Assembly: GCF_964275005.1 (NCBI RefSeq)
Contig: NC_092689.1
Coordinates: forward strand, 3,049,001 to 3,113,000
From: Diadema setosum
Taxonomy: Eukaryota; Echinodermata; Echinoidea; Diadematoida; Diadematidae
Direction: 5' to 3'
Length of the DNA stretch: 64,000 nt
Shown: one piece after another, positions 54,501 through 64,000 of the stretch
Position numbering within the stretch: position 1 is the stretch's first letter
Layout of the letters: every line of letters begins with the position of its first letter
The notes under the pieces: generated by a model
Told to the model about the DNA's origin: nothing
The model's input: the letters and a program-made list of their open reading frames with translations, nothing else
The model's database searches: none
Translations under genes and position numbers: made by a program

Positions 54501-55421
54501 AATTGAGTAATATTTGTACTATTCTACTAATTTTGCCACTTTTTCCCCTTTTTCATTGTTGTGATGTTTCTTTGTTTTTGTTCGTTAATGTATATTTGAT
54601 GGAAATTGTGTCTCATTTATTGTTTGTGAGGGAATCTGCCTCGATAGGCTTCATACGGCCTTTACTGATCCCTCACGTACACGTGCTGTTTGTACATACT
54701 TTTCTCTCCTTGTTTTATTGTGAACGTGATGTTTTCTTTTTAGCGTGTGAATTAAATTTGAATTTGAATTTGAATTTGAATGTAGGAACTAGAATAGACA
54801 GTAATTTAGTAGATCTAGTTTGTTACACTGTCTCTAGAGACCCCTAAGTTAGATAGATACCTATACTAGGATACTATTACTCACATGTTAGATATAGTGG
54901 CTATAGAAAGTTTCAGTATTTGTTTTTCTTGGTAATCTTGCCTAGGCTATAGAAACACTAGCAAATTTATTATTACTACAATTGTAACGTTAGTACCGGT
55001 AGTAAAAAAATACAGTAATGTCAGTATCGTGATTCGTAGAGTTCTACATGATGCAGGTCACGTGTTTTCCTTTCTGTTGTAAATTCGAGATCTAGTACAA
55101 TTAAATTTAGTAACGTTAGGTCCGTCTAGATCTCAATCGTGATCGCGCACAAAATATCACGTCTCAACAGCCAACGTGTTAACTGACGTACGGGACTGAA
55201 GAATCGCAACGCGCGTCACACTGCATTACGATGAACACACATTTGACGATTGATAACAGTCAAGAACAGAAATTTACTCATTGAAAGTATTATTTGAGAT
55301 CAAGCTAAAGGCATTTACGGTCAGTATATCAGTGAGATACACAACTTCATATTATATTGTTCACAGAACAGGAGAAAGTCGGTTCATTACCCAGCTCGGT
55401 GCCCGGATTTCGCGCGGCCAT
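47252..55421 (-). CDS. DERA: Deoxyribose-phosphate aldolase (DERA), complete, 8 coding exons
   Basis: Exons in transcript order: 55391-55421, 53342-53439, 52312-52459, 51758-51856, 50937-51071, 49960-50088, 49002-49114, 47252-47458. They total 960 nt, giving 319 residues against 318 in human DERA. The N terminus (MAARNPGTELDLAW) matches the human GTELDLSW region, and I chose this ATG for that reason. The enzyme cleaves 2-deoxyribose-5-phosphate to glyceraldehyde-3-phosphate and acetaldehyde in deoxynucleoside catabolism, in the cytosol. Visible motifs are IDLTTLSGDDT (exon 3), the GATEIDVV aspartate (exon 5), ATGELG (exon 6), FIKTSTGK with the Schiff-base lysine (exon 7), and GFKPAGG with the proton-relay lysine (exon 8). 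The 3' end of exon 7 and its donor are tandemly duplicated (see separate entry). Intron 1 holds a LINE fragment. Exons 7-8 are shared with the duplicated stub at 23816-25017. Confidence 0.96.
47611..48264. mobile_element. ~650-bp insertion in DERA intron 7, unit 2 only
   Basis: Unit 1 reads straight through (ATACATTATACATTTACAAT near 24170). The left end CAGAACTGTCCGCATAATCG and the internal CCCGATTAAGCGGA recall pogo/Tigger termini, but the right end is not a clean inverted match. Confidence 0.5.
48966..49114 (-). other. DERA: DERA exon 7 with tandemly duplicated splice donor
   Basis: A 36-bp direct repeat covers the last codons of exon 7 and its GTAAGG donor. The inner donor ends the exon at 49002; the outer one ends it at 48966. 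Both give the same intron phase. The outer donor would add exactly 12 residues (VRLEYYQKTGYK), repeating the exon end. The inner form matches human DERA in length and is taken as the main form. The paralogous stub at 24905-25017 has only one donor. Confidence 0.8.
52267..52280. repeat. G homopolymer run
   Basis: G run in DERA intron 3, about 30 bases from the exon 3 donor. Confidence 0.9.
54094..54783 (+). mobile_element. 5'-truncated LINE fragment in DERA intron 1
   Basis: A 136-residue frame (54100-54510) reads LQKRAIRILCKLNPFAHTA, later AYNTRRANEICLP and GAKYWNELP. This is the typical C-terminal tail after the reverse transcriptase of non-LTR elements (Jockey/CR1/L2 group). After about 270 bases of 3' sequence it ends in AATTTG repeats (54750-54780). 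The reverse transcriptase and endonuclease parts are missing. Confidence 0.75.
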
Positions 55422-55687
55422 GATGAGATCGTTGTTGTTGTTATTGGATTTTCTCTCTCTATCTTTTTACTTCTCTACCTGAAGCTTTTGTTATATAATG
55501 GACCTTTTACCCGTGCGGTATCCAGTATCAGTCACATGCCATCAGTGTGAATGTACGAGAAAATCGATGCCGTTGCTGATTCATTTGTAAAAGCTATAAA
55601 CGCTTAATTTGTTGACATACTTCTAGAACTTACTTGTACGTTTCATTTTCGTCTAATTTATTCGCAACTCCATCAGTTGGATGAATG

Positions 55688-55870
55688 CAAATATTTGGGT
55701 CAGGTAGATGTCTATCGTATAGGATGTAGAAATTAAAGATAGGTATAAGTGCGTCAATTGAAGGTCATAAAACAAACAAAACATACCCACAATATTTGGG
55801 TTAGGCAGATGTCTAGTAGGATGTAGCAATTAAAGAGGGGTATTTTAAGTGTGTCAATTAATGGTCATCA
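55688..55870. repeat. Two-copy tandem repeat of ~100 bp
   Basis: ATATTTGGGTCAGGTAGATG (55690) recurs as ATATTTGGGTTAGGCAGATG (55791), each followed by AGGATGTAG-AATTAAAGA and GTCAATTGAAGGTCAT-like text. Ends in a CAA run. Confidence 0.75.
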
Positions 55871-56239
55871 GCAACAACAACAACAACAACAACAAACAAT
55901 TATACCCACAAACAAACTCGATTAAAAACAAAAAAGACCCAAATCTGGGGTGATCTCCCTCTCTCTCCTCGTCTGCAATAATCTTTTGAATTAATTTAGG
56001 AGACAGAATGAAGAAGGAACGTCATAATCATAGCCATAGTGCTATACGGATTACCTAATAATGTGATCTGCACTTACAGTAAAATGATCCTCAAGAACTT
56101 CCTCTTCCGATCCGTACCAGCGCGGTAATAATAAGGCCTTAATCAGCACTTGACTTATAGAAGCAAACCATTAATAGGGCCTAAACTTCATACATCAGTT
56201 GCAACCAGGGATTACAATAGTAGACTGGGAAAAGACAAT

Positions 56240-56537
56240 CCTCTTAAAAAAAAAAAAAAAAAAAAAGTTCACTCTTGAAGGAGTGAATAACAAAAAAGAA
56301 TGAGTTTAGAGTGAAACTGGAGTGACTAATTTTGAGTGAACATTTTTTAATTTTCACTCCTTTTAGAGTGACTTCAGGGATCACTCGAAGATTTTGAAGC
56401 GATCCCTGAGGTCACTCCAAAATAAGTGAAAATAAAAATTTTCATTCAAAAATTGGCTCCAATTTCACTTTAAATTCACTCTTTTCTGTTATTCACTCCT
56501 TTAAAAATGAGCATCTTCACTCGATATTTTAAGAGAG
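56240..56537. mobile_element. AGTGAA palindromic MITE, second copy
   Basis: Ends CTCTTAAAA / TTTTAAGAGAG; same interior as 33040-33334 but with more mismatches and an expanded A tract. Confidence 0.8.
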
Positions 56538-57241
56538 AAAGTCACCTCTATTTCTGGAGCTGAAGAAAGAAAAAAAAAACTTATTATCAATTACAGACAA
56601 TACATAATCGTTGTGTCATAATTAACTATCATAATGAATATCTAATGGGTAATTAAGCGAACGCCATCATAGCAGTCTGATTGCCGACCATAATTTGCAA
56701 CCGCCACTGCACTATAGCCTATAGCTGAAAGGGGAGAAAACCAAAACCAAAAGAGAAATGTGGATTGAGTGAAAGCAGCAACATTAGTAGAACACATCAC
56801 TGAAAGTTTGAGGAAAATCGGACAATCGATGCAAAAGATTTGTAAAATTTTGGTGTTTGAACCGCTGAATGAGGAGACTGCAAGAAGTTATGACGTCATG
56901 TGTGGACAACAATAGTATATGAATGAAAATCGTATAAAGGGAATTCCGCAAAAACAAATTTTTTCATGAAAACTGCACATTCCATCAACTTGATACTGAC
57001 AGGTGCGTTTAGTCAAGTGCTCTTTCATTATGCTAGATAAGTGAATTTTTGTCAATACATATACTTCAATTGGCCAAAACTTGGTCAGTTGCTCTTTGTC
57101 ATCCCTTAATAACAAATGTATATGCGAAATCATCTATCTGCTATATTCTTTTTTAATCTCAGGTTTAACAAACACAATGAAATTGAAAAAACAAGACTTG
57201 TTATAATCATCTCAAAAGCCACTGGTTATACAAGGCATAAT

Positions 57242-57275
57242 TATATATATATACATATGTATATTATATACAATT

Positions 57276-57331
<56 letters not shown>

Positions 57332-57403
57332 CATATATATATATTATATATATATATATGTATATACATATATATATATTATATATATATATTATATACA
57401 ATT

Positions 57404-57454
<51 letters not shown>

Positions 57455-57468
57455 GTATATATATATAG
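57242..57468. repeat. (TA)n-rich low-complexity block
   Basis: TA runs broken by GTATATAC and an ATTATATACAATTATAAAT segment that occurs twice. The long frame across it is an artefact. Confidence 0.95.
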
Positions 57469-58039
57469 GACGATATCAAGAGAGGTCTCGAGTATGATGC
57501 TGTATATATATGATGGTCTCTTTATATCTTCTCAGTACTTCATGTTTGAACTTAATATCTTTGAAATAGTTATGTGTAAGCTTGGTATTGAATACAGAAT
57601 AAGGGAATTAAGTCTGTGTCTCATAGAGTTAAATAACAGCTTGGCTTGTTATCTTGTCCATCGTAGCAACCCAGAACTGTGAATATTCAAAAGTCATTTC
57701 AGTACAACGTACTTTGGTATAACCTTATTATCTTACTTTGTGTTAAAAGTGCAGTATCATTATCATGCACAATCAAATCCACCATTGAAAGGGTTATCAT
57801 AATCATATTTCTTTGTGGCAATATTATAATTATGACCTATCCAAACAGCTACAGTCATGCCCATGCTCCCTTTTTTCTGTTTATTCAATAATACATAATC
57901 ATACAGTACATACTTTGGTGTGATATTACTCTTCAAGTTGTAAAACTGTCTCATGTTATTGTATTGTATGTAATTTTGTAAGATTCTTTATTTATATATA
58001 TATGTATGCAGAGCCCTTTTGTAACTTATTTCTCCGAAC

Positions 58040-58424
58040 TATATAAGAGAGCTACCCAAACCCTGTGGAGTGATGTTCGTTATACTCCGGGCGTCCGTTA
58101 TTCCGAAACACACAAATTTTGCATGCCAAATGGTTGCGTTTATCCGAAAATGAAAAAGTGTTCATTAATCATTTGTGGCATTATTCAGTTAAGGTCGGTT
58201 TATCTAACACCAAAAACAACCAATCAAACAAATAACAAAACAAAAAAAAAAAACACACCAAAAGACATACATCTGCAGTACACAACTTATCAATGCATAA
58301 AAATACACAAATTACATACGCATGGCTTTCTATAGGTCCCCTTTGGGAAGCAAAGCTTGTGAGTGGGGCCCTACGAATACATAGACTATAGACTTCATGA
58401 AAAATGAATACCATAAACCCACAA

Positions 58425-58466
<42 letters not shown>

Positions 58467-58770
58467 CACACACACACATTCACACCACGTCACAGAACAC
58501 ACGAACCTATAATATTATGTGTAGGCTTGCCCATCAAGATAAAACCAAAGTTTTAAACCAACTTAGGTAGTTCACTTCAGAGGTATTTCCGAAGGTTCGT
58601 TAGTCTGAAGATGAGATGAGGCTCGTTATTCTGAAGGTTCGTAATTCGAAAACGAAATATACGCTTCGTTACTCATGAGGTTCGAAAATCCGAAAATGAA
58701 GCAAACTTCGTCAATCCGAAATTGAAAAAAAAGGTGCATAATACTACCAGTACAACGAACCTTCGAAATA
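58040..58770. mobile_element. TTCGGAATAACG-type element, diverged and interrupted
   Basis: Both ends carry GTTATTCCGAA-like motifs, while the middle (about 58200-58575) has unrelated sequence with a CA run (58428-58462). Probably an old copy of the 11286-11567 family with a later insertion. Confidence 0.5.
58428..58462. repeat. (CA)n microsatellite
   Basis: Perfect CA run. Confidence 0.95.
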
Positions 58771-61153
58771 ACAAATTGTATACACCCTGTGAATAATAAT
58801 AATAAAAAAAAAAACATTTGAAAATGTTGTTTCCTAGTCTGTTATTTCGCGTTGATTGCTCAAAGAGTTCATAATTTTATGTAGACAATGCAACAGCCAT
58901 GCAGTCAATAATACCTTTTTGGGAGACAAGAATGTCACATATTCTTTGTTTATAATTTAGACATGAAAATAAAACTGCAATATTTATACGTCAAAAGGAC
59001 ATTGACACACTGTTTCCAAAAACGAATATGAAATTGTTTAAATCAAAGGTTTTATTCATCGAAGGTAAGAGTGTTAAAAAAGAAAAAAGACAGGAGATAT
59101 CCATGTATTCATTACGATTATAATTATTGAGATGAAAATGACACTGCTTGACGCCACATGATTATAACACAGATTACATCAAAAGCATTAAGATTATGTG
59201 AGACGTTGCAATTCAGTTACAGTCTTTCATCAGGTACTTAACGGTAAGCTTTAATATTGCACGAAATTTTATATTTAAGCCAGAGAATTCGGTTATAATA
59301 GGCTAAAATAAACTGAGAGCACATTATTATGAATACAGGAGAAGAAATTAGTCTCAACGCAGACATTGACTCTAAAGAAAATACTAGTAAATAATGAAGC
59401 ATATACGCTGTACTATCATAGGCCTACCGATGTAGAGAAGCTCCTTACAGGACTGATTTGAATGGTAGTAATTTACATGTTTGTTTGGTTTTTAGGTCAA
59501 AATTTATTGTATGTGAAATTTGTAGTAATGAAGAGTTTGGATTCTTACCAAATCATAACACATTTTTTTTTTCAAGATTAGCCGTTATTTCGTCGAGACA
59601 AAACCCAGTATTTTATCAATTAATAGGCCTTTACGAGCGCGCGACAAGAGCTTTAGTTGCGTTTACTCTATTCAAAATTAATGCATGGCAAGGTACAAAA
59701 TGGCCTAGATTTTTAAACTGAAGTTAAGCATCGAAGATACCAATTATCATTTACAAACATATCAAGATCTAGGGAAATGTGAAATCAGACGAAACTAAAC
59801 CGCTTTGAAAACAACATTTTGCTTTCACTGTTTAAATCAGTGGTAAAGCTGTTACAAGAAACGCGTTTGTGATATTACTTGGTTCTTTCACACTGAATGA
59901 ACACAATCTGTTTTGCATTATGCAAATAACAAAGTATTCTTAAAAAATGAATGAGTACATTTCTCTTTGTATATGCCGATGTAAATGAAGATGCAGAAAT
60001 TGTGATCGTTAGAAAATAAGATTTGAAATCATGACTAGTAATCTTACAAGACTAGTTTATAGCAAATCTGGATGTGGGAAAAATGCACGGTGATCGGACG
60101 ATATCACACTTTACATTGAATTGGTAATATAATAAAATTTTGTCACCATGATGCGTTATCATGGCATAAGGAACAAGCTTTGCGTAAGTTTTTGCAGCAT
60201 TGGTACACTTTATAACGACCCTCGATCGCTTTGCATAAAATTACGAACGTTTTTACTCCGGTATTCTCTTTCACATCAAGGTACAATTTACACACTTTCA
60301 TTCGAAAGCGTAAATGAGATGCCTGAATAAAATGCATGGTTACTCAGGGGTTCAAGGAAAACAATCAAAATCATAATTGAATCTTACCGTTAAGCAAATA
60401 TATGTACAGTAAGACACAGTGGAATCTTTCCTCATAATCTTCGTGCGACGAAAACGCCTGGCAAAGTTTGCATCTACCGAAGACCGAGGTTTTCCATGAA
60501 CGTTAATGTATTCCTTGTTTCAACACCATTGTTACCCCGTCAAGGCCCATGATCAACATAACACTTCATAAATCATCACATACCACGAATAATCATTTTC
60601 AAACACAGTGGGCACAAGGCACTTTGTTGATACCTCGTAAATTGCAGTTCCCTTAACCCATCACAAACTTGTAACTACATCATTAACCAGATTCAGCTTT
60701 TCTATTCAAAACTGTTGCTTTTGCATTAATCATCTACACTCAACTGGACGGCTTTTGAAATCAAATGAGACAGGAAAATTGTCAGCAAAGGTGACTGAAA
60801 ATAAGCAATTACATCAGCAGATGCAGTTTTTCAAATAAAACCGAAGTTCTGGATGAATCAGACGTTGTATCACTTTGGGTTTGTTACGGACCATCATTTA
60901 CTGTTGGTAAGTATAGTGACAGAGCATTAGGACAACACAAGTTTCAACATCAATCAGTTAAGCTGGTTGTAATTTAGCAACAAACATATTCGAACGTATC
61001 CATGTTCTGCTTGGGAGAAGTTGAAATTGTCTAGGCGCTGCAGCAGTCTATTCCTGTTTATTCATTGAGTATTCCTAGAAAATGAGTGGACTTTGTCATC
61101 AGATTTAATTATACTACGAACTCCGTGGAGTCAGTTGGACGTAGACAAAATAA

Positions 61154-61287
61154 TCGGGTCCACGGCACGAGCTAGACATCCATGAGTCATAATAATATCC
61201 CACGAGCTAGTCACTAGGCATACAATGTCTATGGCTCATGGGTGGTATGACTCTTTGGTGTCTAGCTCGTGGGATGACCCCTAATAA
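61154..61287. mobile_element. Short CACGAG-module palindromic element
   Basis: GGCACGAGCTAGACATCCATGA at the left edge (first 20 bases GGCACGAGCTAGACATCCAT) mirrors TGGTGTCTAGCTCGTGGGAT at the right; it ends GGGGTCATCCC-like on the minus strand. Related to 35144-35490. Confidence 0.7.
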
Positions 61288-61361
61288 ACAACAGGTAATG
61301 AAGATGTTGAGTTCACCACTTTGAGTTGGAGTAAGAAAAAACAAGCTGATCTATGCCTTTT

Positions 61362-61371
61362 TTTATTTATT
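61362..61371 (-). promoter_or_regulatory. Candidate poly(A) signal of the glycosyltransferase gene
   Basis: AATAAATAAA on the minus strand, about 180 bases past the stop codon. Confidence 0.45.
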
Positions 61372-61546
61372 GTGGTTGAGTTGCTGCATAGATAGTATAA
61401 TGAAAGCATTTCAGCAACACTGAAGAGATTCTTTGTCAGTCGTTCACTTTGAGTCCCAGCTCTCACGATGATTTGCTTTTCCAATATCCTTGTCATCCCC
61501 ATCGTCCTTCTTCTACACTGAACGTTCAATACACGATAGATTATCG

Positions 61547-62977
61547 TCACAAGTACCATAGATCGAAGGCTCGGAGGTAATCTTCTCTGGATGAAACGTC
61601 AGTGATGTCATCTGTTCGAATGACGTAGGGCTTTGTATTTCTGAAAATAGTCCTCCATACGTCATCTTCGAAGAAACGTCCATTAGATATCAACTTCTCA
61701 TCGAAAACTTTCCATTTTAGGCGGTCCACTTTTGCCAGCGCCTGCGTTAAGGCTTCCTTCGCTTCGGTTGTAGACTCCTTTTTCATGAGGAAAACAAACT
61801 CATTGAGAAGCTTCATTGTTGGTTCTGTCGCCGCATAGTATGCAAACCCATCACACAAACTCGATTCTCTAGCACTGGAGAAGTAGACATCGTGGCTCAA
61901 TGGTGTGAACACTGGCGTCGGTTCTCTTAGCCACACCGACTCGCTAACTGAGAAGAGAACGTCTACGCCATTCAAAAGGAATCGGAGGATGTAAACGATT
62001 CGCCTGATCGTGAAAGCTCTGTTAAACGACGACTTTCTAGTATTTGCGTATTCAACGGTCACCTTCCGTTGGCGAAGAGCGCGAAGAGTTGCGAACGAGC
62101 TTTTATCCTCCGCTATAATGAACACGTGATCATTGACACGGCTTCTTTTTAAACTCTCGAGCCAGTTCTTGGTGACATTCAAGATTTGGCGGTTCGTAGT
62201 CGTCACGACCACCCTGTTTCGTGGTTTCTCGGTTGGAATCGGTTGCGATCGGGTGTCTATAATGTGACCTTCGGGGTTTGCTTTCCCCAAGAACTGGAAC
62301 ACTCCGAGACTTCGTGGTGGTAGATTCGACCGAGCGTCTGTTACGTAATCGCGTCGGGAATACTGGTGTATTTCTGGATGGTAAGAGAACAGAACAATGA
62401 GTAACGCTCAAAGCGCAACTTTTAAAGAATTCATAATCACTTTGACCCTCAGTCGTTATGAATTAAAGAAGAGTAATGTTGTAAAGTATCGCGAGTGTGT
62501 GTGTGTGTGTGTGCACGCGCGCGCGAGTGGAGAGAGAGAGAGAGATTAATGTACATCTCAAGTGAGTCCTGACAGACACTGGGACAGCCTCATTCGAAAC
62601 ACATAATCTCTCTGCCTTTCAAAGAACAAGTGCATAATAAAGTGCATCCCTTTGAAAAATACACTTTCTTATAAAAAGATATCCCTGTCACCTTTAATGG
62701 AATCTAATGATGAATACAAACCCATCAGGAAGGACGATATAGTAGCGGCACTCTAAATTTTGTTACAATCAGAACAAGGTAGTTCAACATAAGAATGAAG
62801 GGCATTAAACAACAAAATCGATTTGTTGGTGTACAATGATATATACACACAATGTATGTATATTTTTCTCGAATAAGCACTGTTCAGGATAAAGTGATTA
62901 CCTGCAACTTGGAATTCTGACGCCACAAGCCAGCTGATTGTGAACCCAAAGCTGAACGCAACCAAGTTGAAGAGCAT
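61547..62977 (-). CDS. Putative type II membrane glycosyltransferase (nucleotide-diphospho-sugar transferase, PF03407-like)
   Basis: Proposed exons are 62902-62977 (ATG 62975-62977) and 61547-62406, joining in phase to 311 residues. Exon 1 encodes a hydrophobic start (MLFNLVAFSFGF) and exon 2 begins with another hydrophobic stretch (ALLIVLF), as expected of a Golgi signal anchor. The body from about residue 89 (VVVTTTNRQ, then NWLESLKR, LLNGVDVLF, VWLREP, DGFAYY) has the layout of the nucleotide-diphospho-sugar transferase family. That family includes plant xylosyltransferases and many uncharacterised animal proteins. The usual DxD-type motif before VWLR-P is here S-V-S-E-S (about residues 178-182), so metal and sugar-nucleotide binding may be altered. 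A TCTCGTCAG acceptor lies directly before the ATG, so a 5'UTR exon, or a longer N terminus, may lie further right. The acceptor at 62407 has a poor pyrimidine tract, so the exon 1/2 join is less sure than the body. AATAAATAAA (minus) at 61362-61371 is a plausible poly(A) signal. Confidence 0.72.
62495..62545. repeat. (TG)n/(CG)n/(GA)n compound microsatellite
   Basis: GTGTGT, GCGCGC and GAGAGA runs in sequence, inside the proposed intron of the glycosyltransferase gene. Confidence 0.9.
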
Positions 62978-64000
62978 CTGACGAGAGAAACAAATTATTG
63001 AACATTGATTGGTAAAATATTCAGAAAAATGATGGGAAAGACAGTATGGTAATCAAGGGCAAACAGTCCTAGTTTTGCGTGGTGTATGCGAAGGATGAAT
63101 AATATAATTTATAAGTGGATGAGGAGATAGAAAGTAGAAGCTTTGATAATATACGAACACAACCAGAAATATCTTGAAGGGAGAATCAAAGTTACAGGCC
63201 ATGTTAGGGTCATCCCGATTTCTCTTGTTGTCTGTGGGAGATGGGGAGTAGCTTCATCAATGGGTGGAAAAGGAGTGTCCTCCCTATTTCCTTATTGCCG
63301 GCAGGTTTTTCAACACTGTTTGTATACCATAACAACAAAAGGTGTTCCTTACTACCAGAGACCTGCCCGACACAGCAACAGCCAATGCATGAAACCTGGG
63401 CCCTGTTTTATGAAGAGTTGAAATTGATTAAAAAGTTGATTTCGATCACAAGTCTATGGCAACCTGTGTGTTAAGGCAATTTAAAATGGATTATATCTTT
63501 TGATAAAACAGGGTCCTGGATTCCAAAGATGGAAACGTATCTGAGTAGGAATAGATAAAATAAAGAGCTGCCCACTACAAAATTCTTATGGGAAGAATAA
63601 AAGAAATAATATCTATTAAAAAGTTGCATTGCTTTCCTATGTAGTATCCCTTCGCTCTATTTTCGTATGAAGACAATTATAAATGTCTCCAGCGGTTTGT
63701 TTCTATTAGGTTTGTGGCTGTACCGGTTGCTTTGTTTTCTTGTTTTCCTACTTTTATTTCTCATCTGATTCTATCAAAGATTTATTTGCTTATACTCATG
63801 TTCTGTTTAAGCTCAACCCCTATCTCTTTCCAAATAAAAAACTCCCCAACATTGGCTTTGTCCACTAAATTGCTGATACAAGGCATTGTTCAAGAATAGC
63901 CATGAGCTCAGCTCCGTGTATCATGTTCTGAAATGCAAAGGAGTCCGTGTTTTAGACGTTAGTCATTTCTGCGCAAGTCGATAGGGCATATATAGTCTAC
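62978..64000. other. Region right of the glycosyltransferase start
   Basis: May include an upstream intron or 5'UTR of the minus-strand gene, given the acceptor at 62978. Contains the MITE at 63395-63519; nothing else is supported. Confidence 0.4.
63395..63519. mobile_element. 125-bp MITE, relative of 9186-9310
   Basis: Ends CCTGGGCCCTGTTTTATGAA / TGATAAAACAGGGTCCTGG. The internal GATCACAAGTCT also occurs in the 9186 copy as TATCACAAGTCT. Confidence 0.7.

Larger units (their letters stand above)
55422..61153. other. Intergenic between DERA and the glycosyltransferase gene
   Basis: Holds the listed repeats plus A/T-rich sequence. 56780-57010 looks like a dispersed repeat (GAGGAAAATCGGACAATCGA and CATTCCATCAACTTGATACT), judged from style only. 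No supported gene. Confidence 0.55.

Noticed and set aside
57116-57682. 188-residue forward frame
   Set aside because: It runs through a (TA)n block and encodes Tyr-Ile repeats; low-complexity artefact.

Overview
This is a eukaryotic, intron-rich, repeat-dense window. The two recognisable gene families and the repeat types (tRNA-headed SINEs with a trinucleotide tail, many palindromic MITE-like elements, CTCCGCCAAGGAGG-type elements) suggest a marine deuterostome invertebrate. An echinoderm such as a sea urchin fits best, but this is a judgement from memory of repeat style, not a database result. I saw no CRISPR array, operon, rRNA, free-standing tRNA gene, or LTR, retroviral or Polinton-type element.

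Layout, left to right. (1) 1919-5026 (+): tetraspanin copy A, exons 2-4; exon 1 must lie left of the window. (2) 9371-17339 (+): tetraspanin copy B, four exons, complete. (3) 23816-25017 (-): a 3' fragment (last two exons) of the deoxyribose-phosphate aldolase gene (DERA). (4) 25213-30414: junction zone, with a stray piece of copy A intron 2/exon 3 and a 4.8-kb composite DNA transposon that carries a 1.7-kb hAT-like element. (5) 31923-38651 (+): tetraspanin copy C, four exons, complete. (6) 47252-55421 (-): complete DERA, eight coding exons whose lengths sum exactly to a 319-residue protein. (7) 61547-62977 (-): a type II membrane glycosyltransferase-like gene.

The organising event is a tandem segmental duplication. 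Unit 1 (about 7797-25212) and unit 2 (about 30416-49308) are collinear: tetraspanin exons 1-4, intergenic repeats, then DERA exons 8 and 7. The right break lies in DERA intron 6, so the middle DERA copy is only a 3' stub and the right copy is intact. The left break appears to lie at a TTAA-flanked palindromic MITE in copy A intron 2.

The two units preserve both occupied and empty sites for about a dozen mobile elements. This makes the window a natural table of insertions with target-site duplications.

All three tetraspanins have eight cysteines in the large extracellular loop and an I-Y-F-N-C junction like TSPAN5/14/17/33. They therefore look like TspanC8 proteins, the group that escorts the protease ADAM10. 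DERA keeps the Schiff-base lysine (FIKTSTGK), the proton-relay lysine (GFKPAGG) and the active-site aspartate region (GATEIDVV). The genes are ordinary neighbours; I see no shared pathway.
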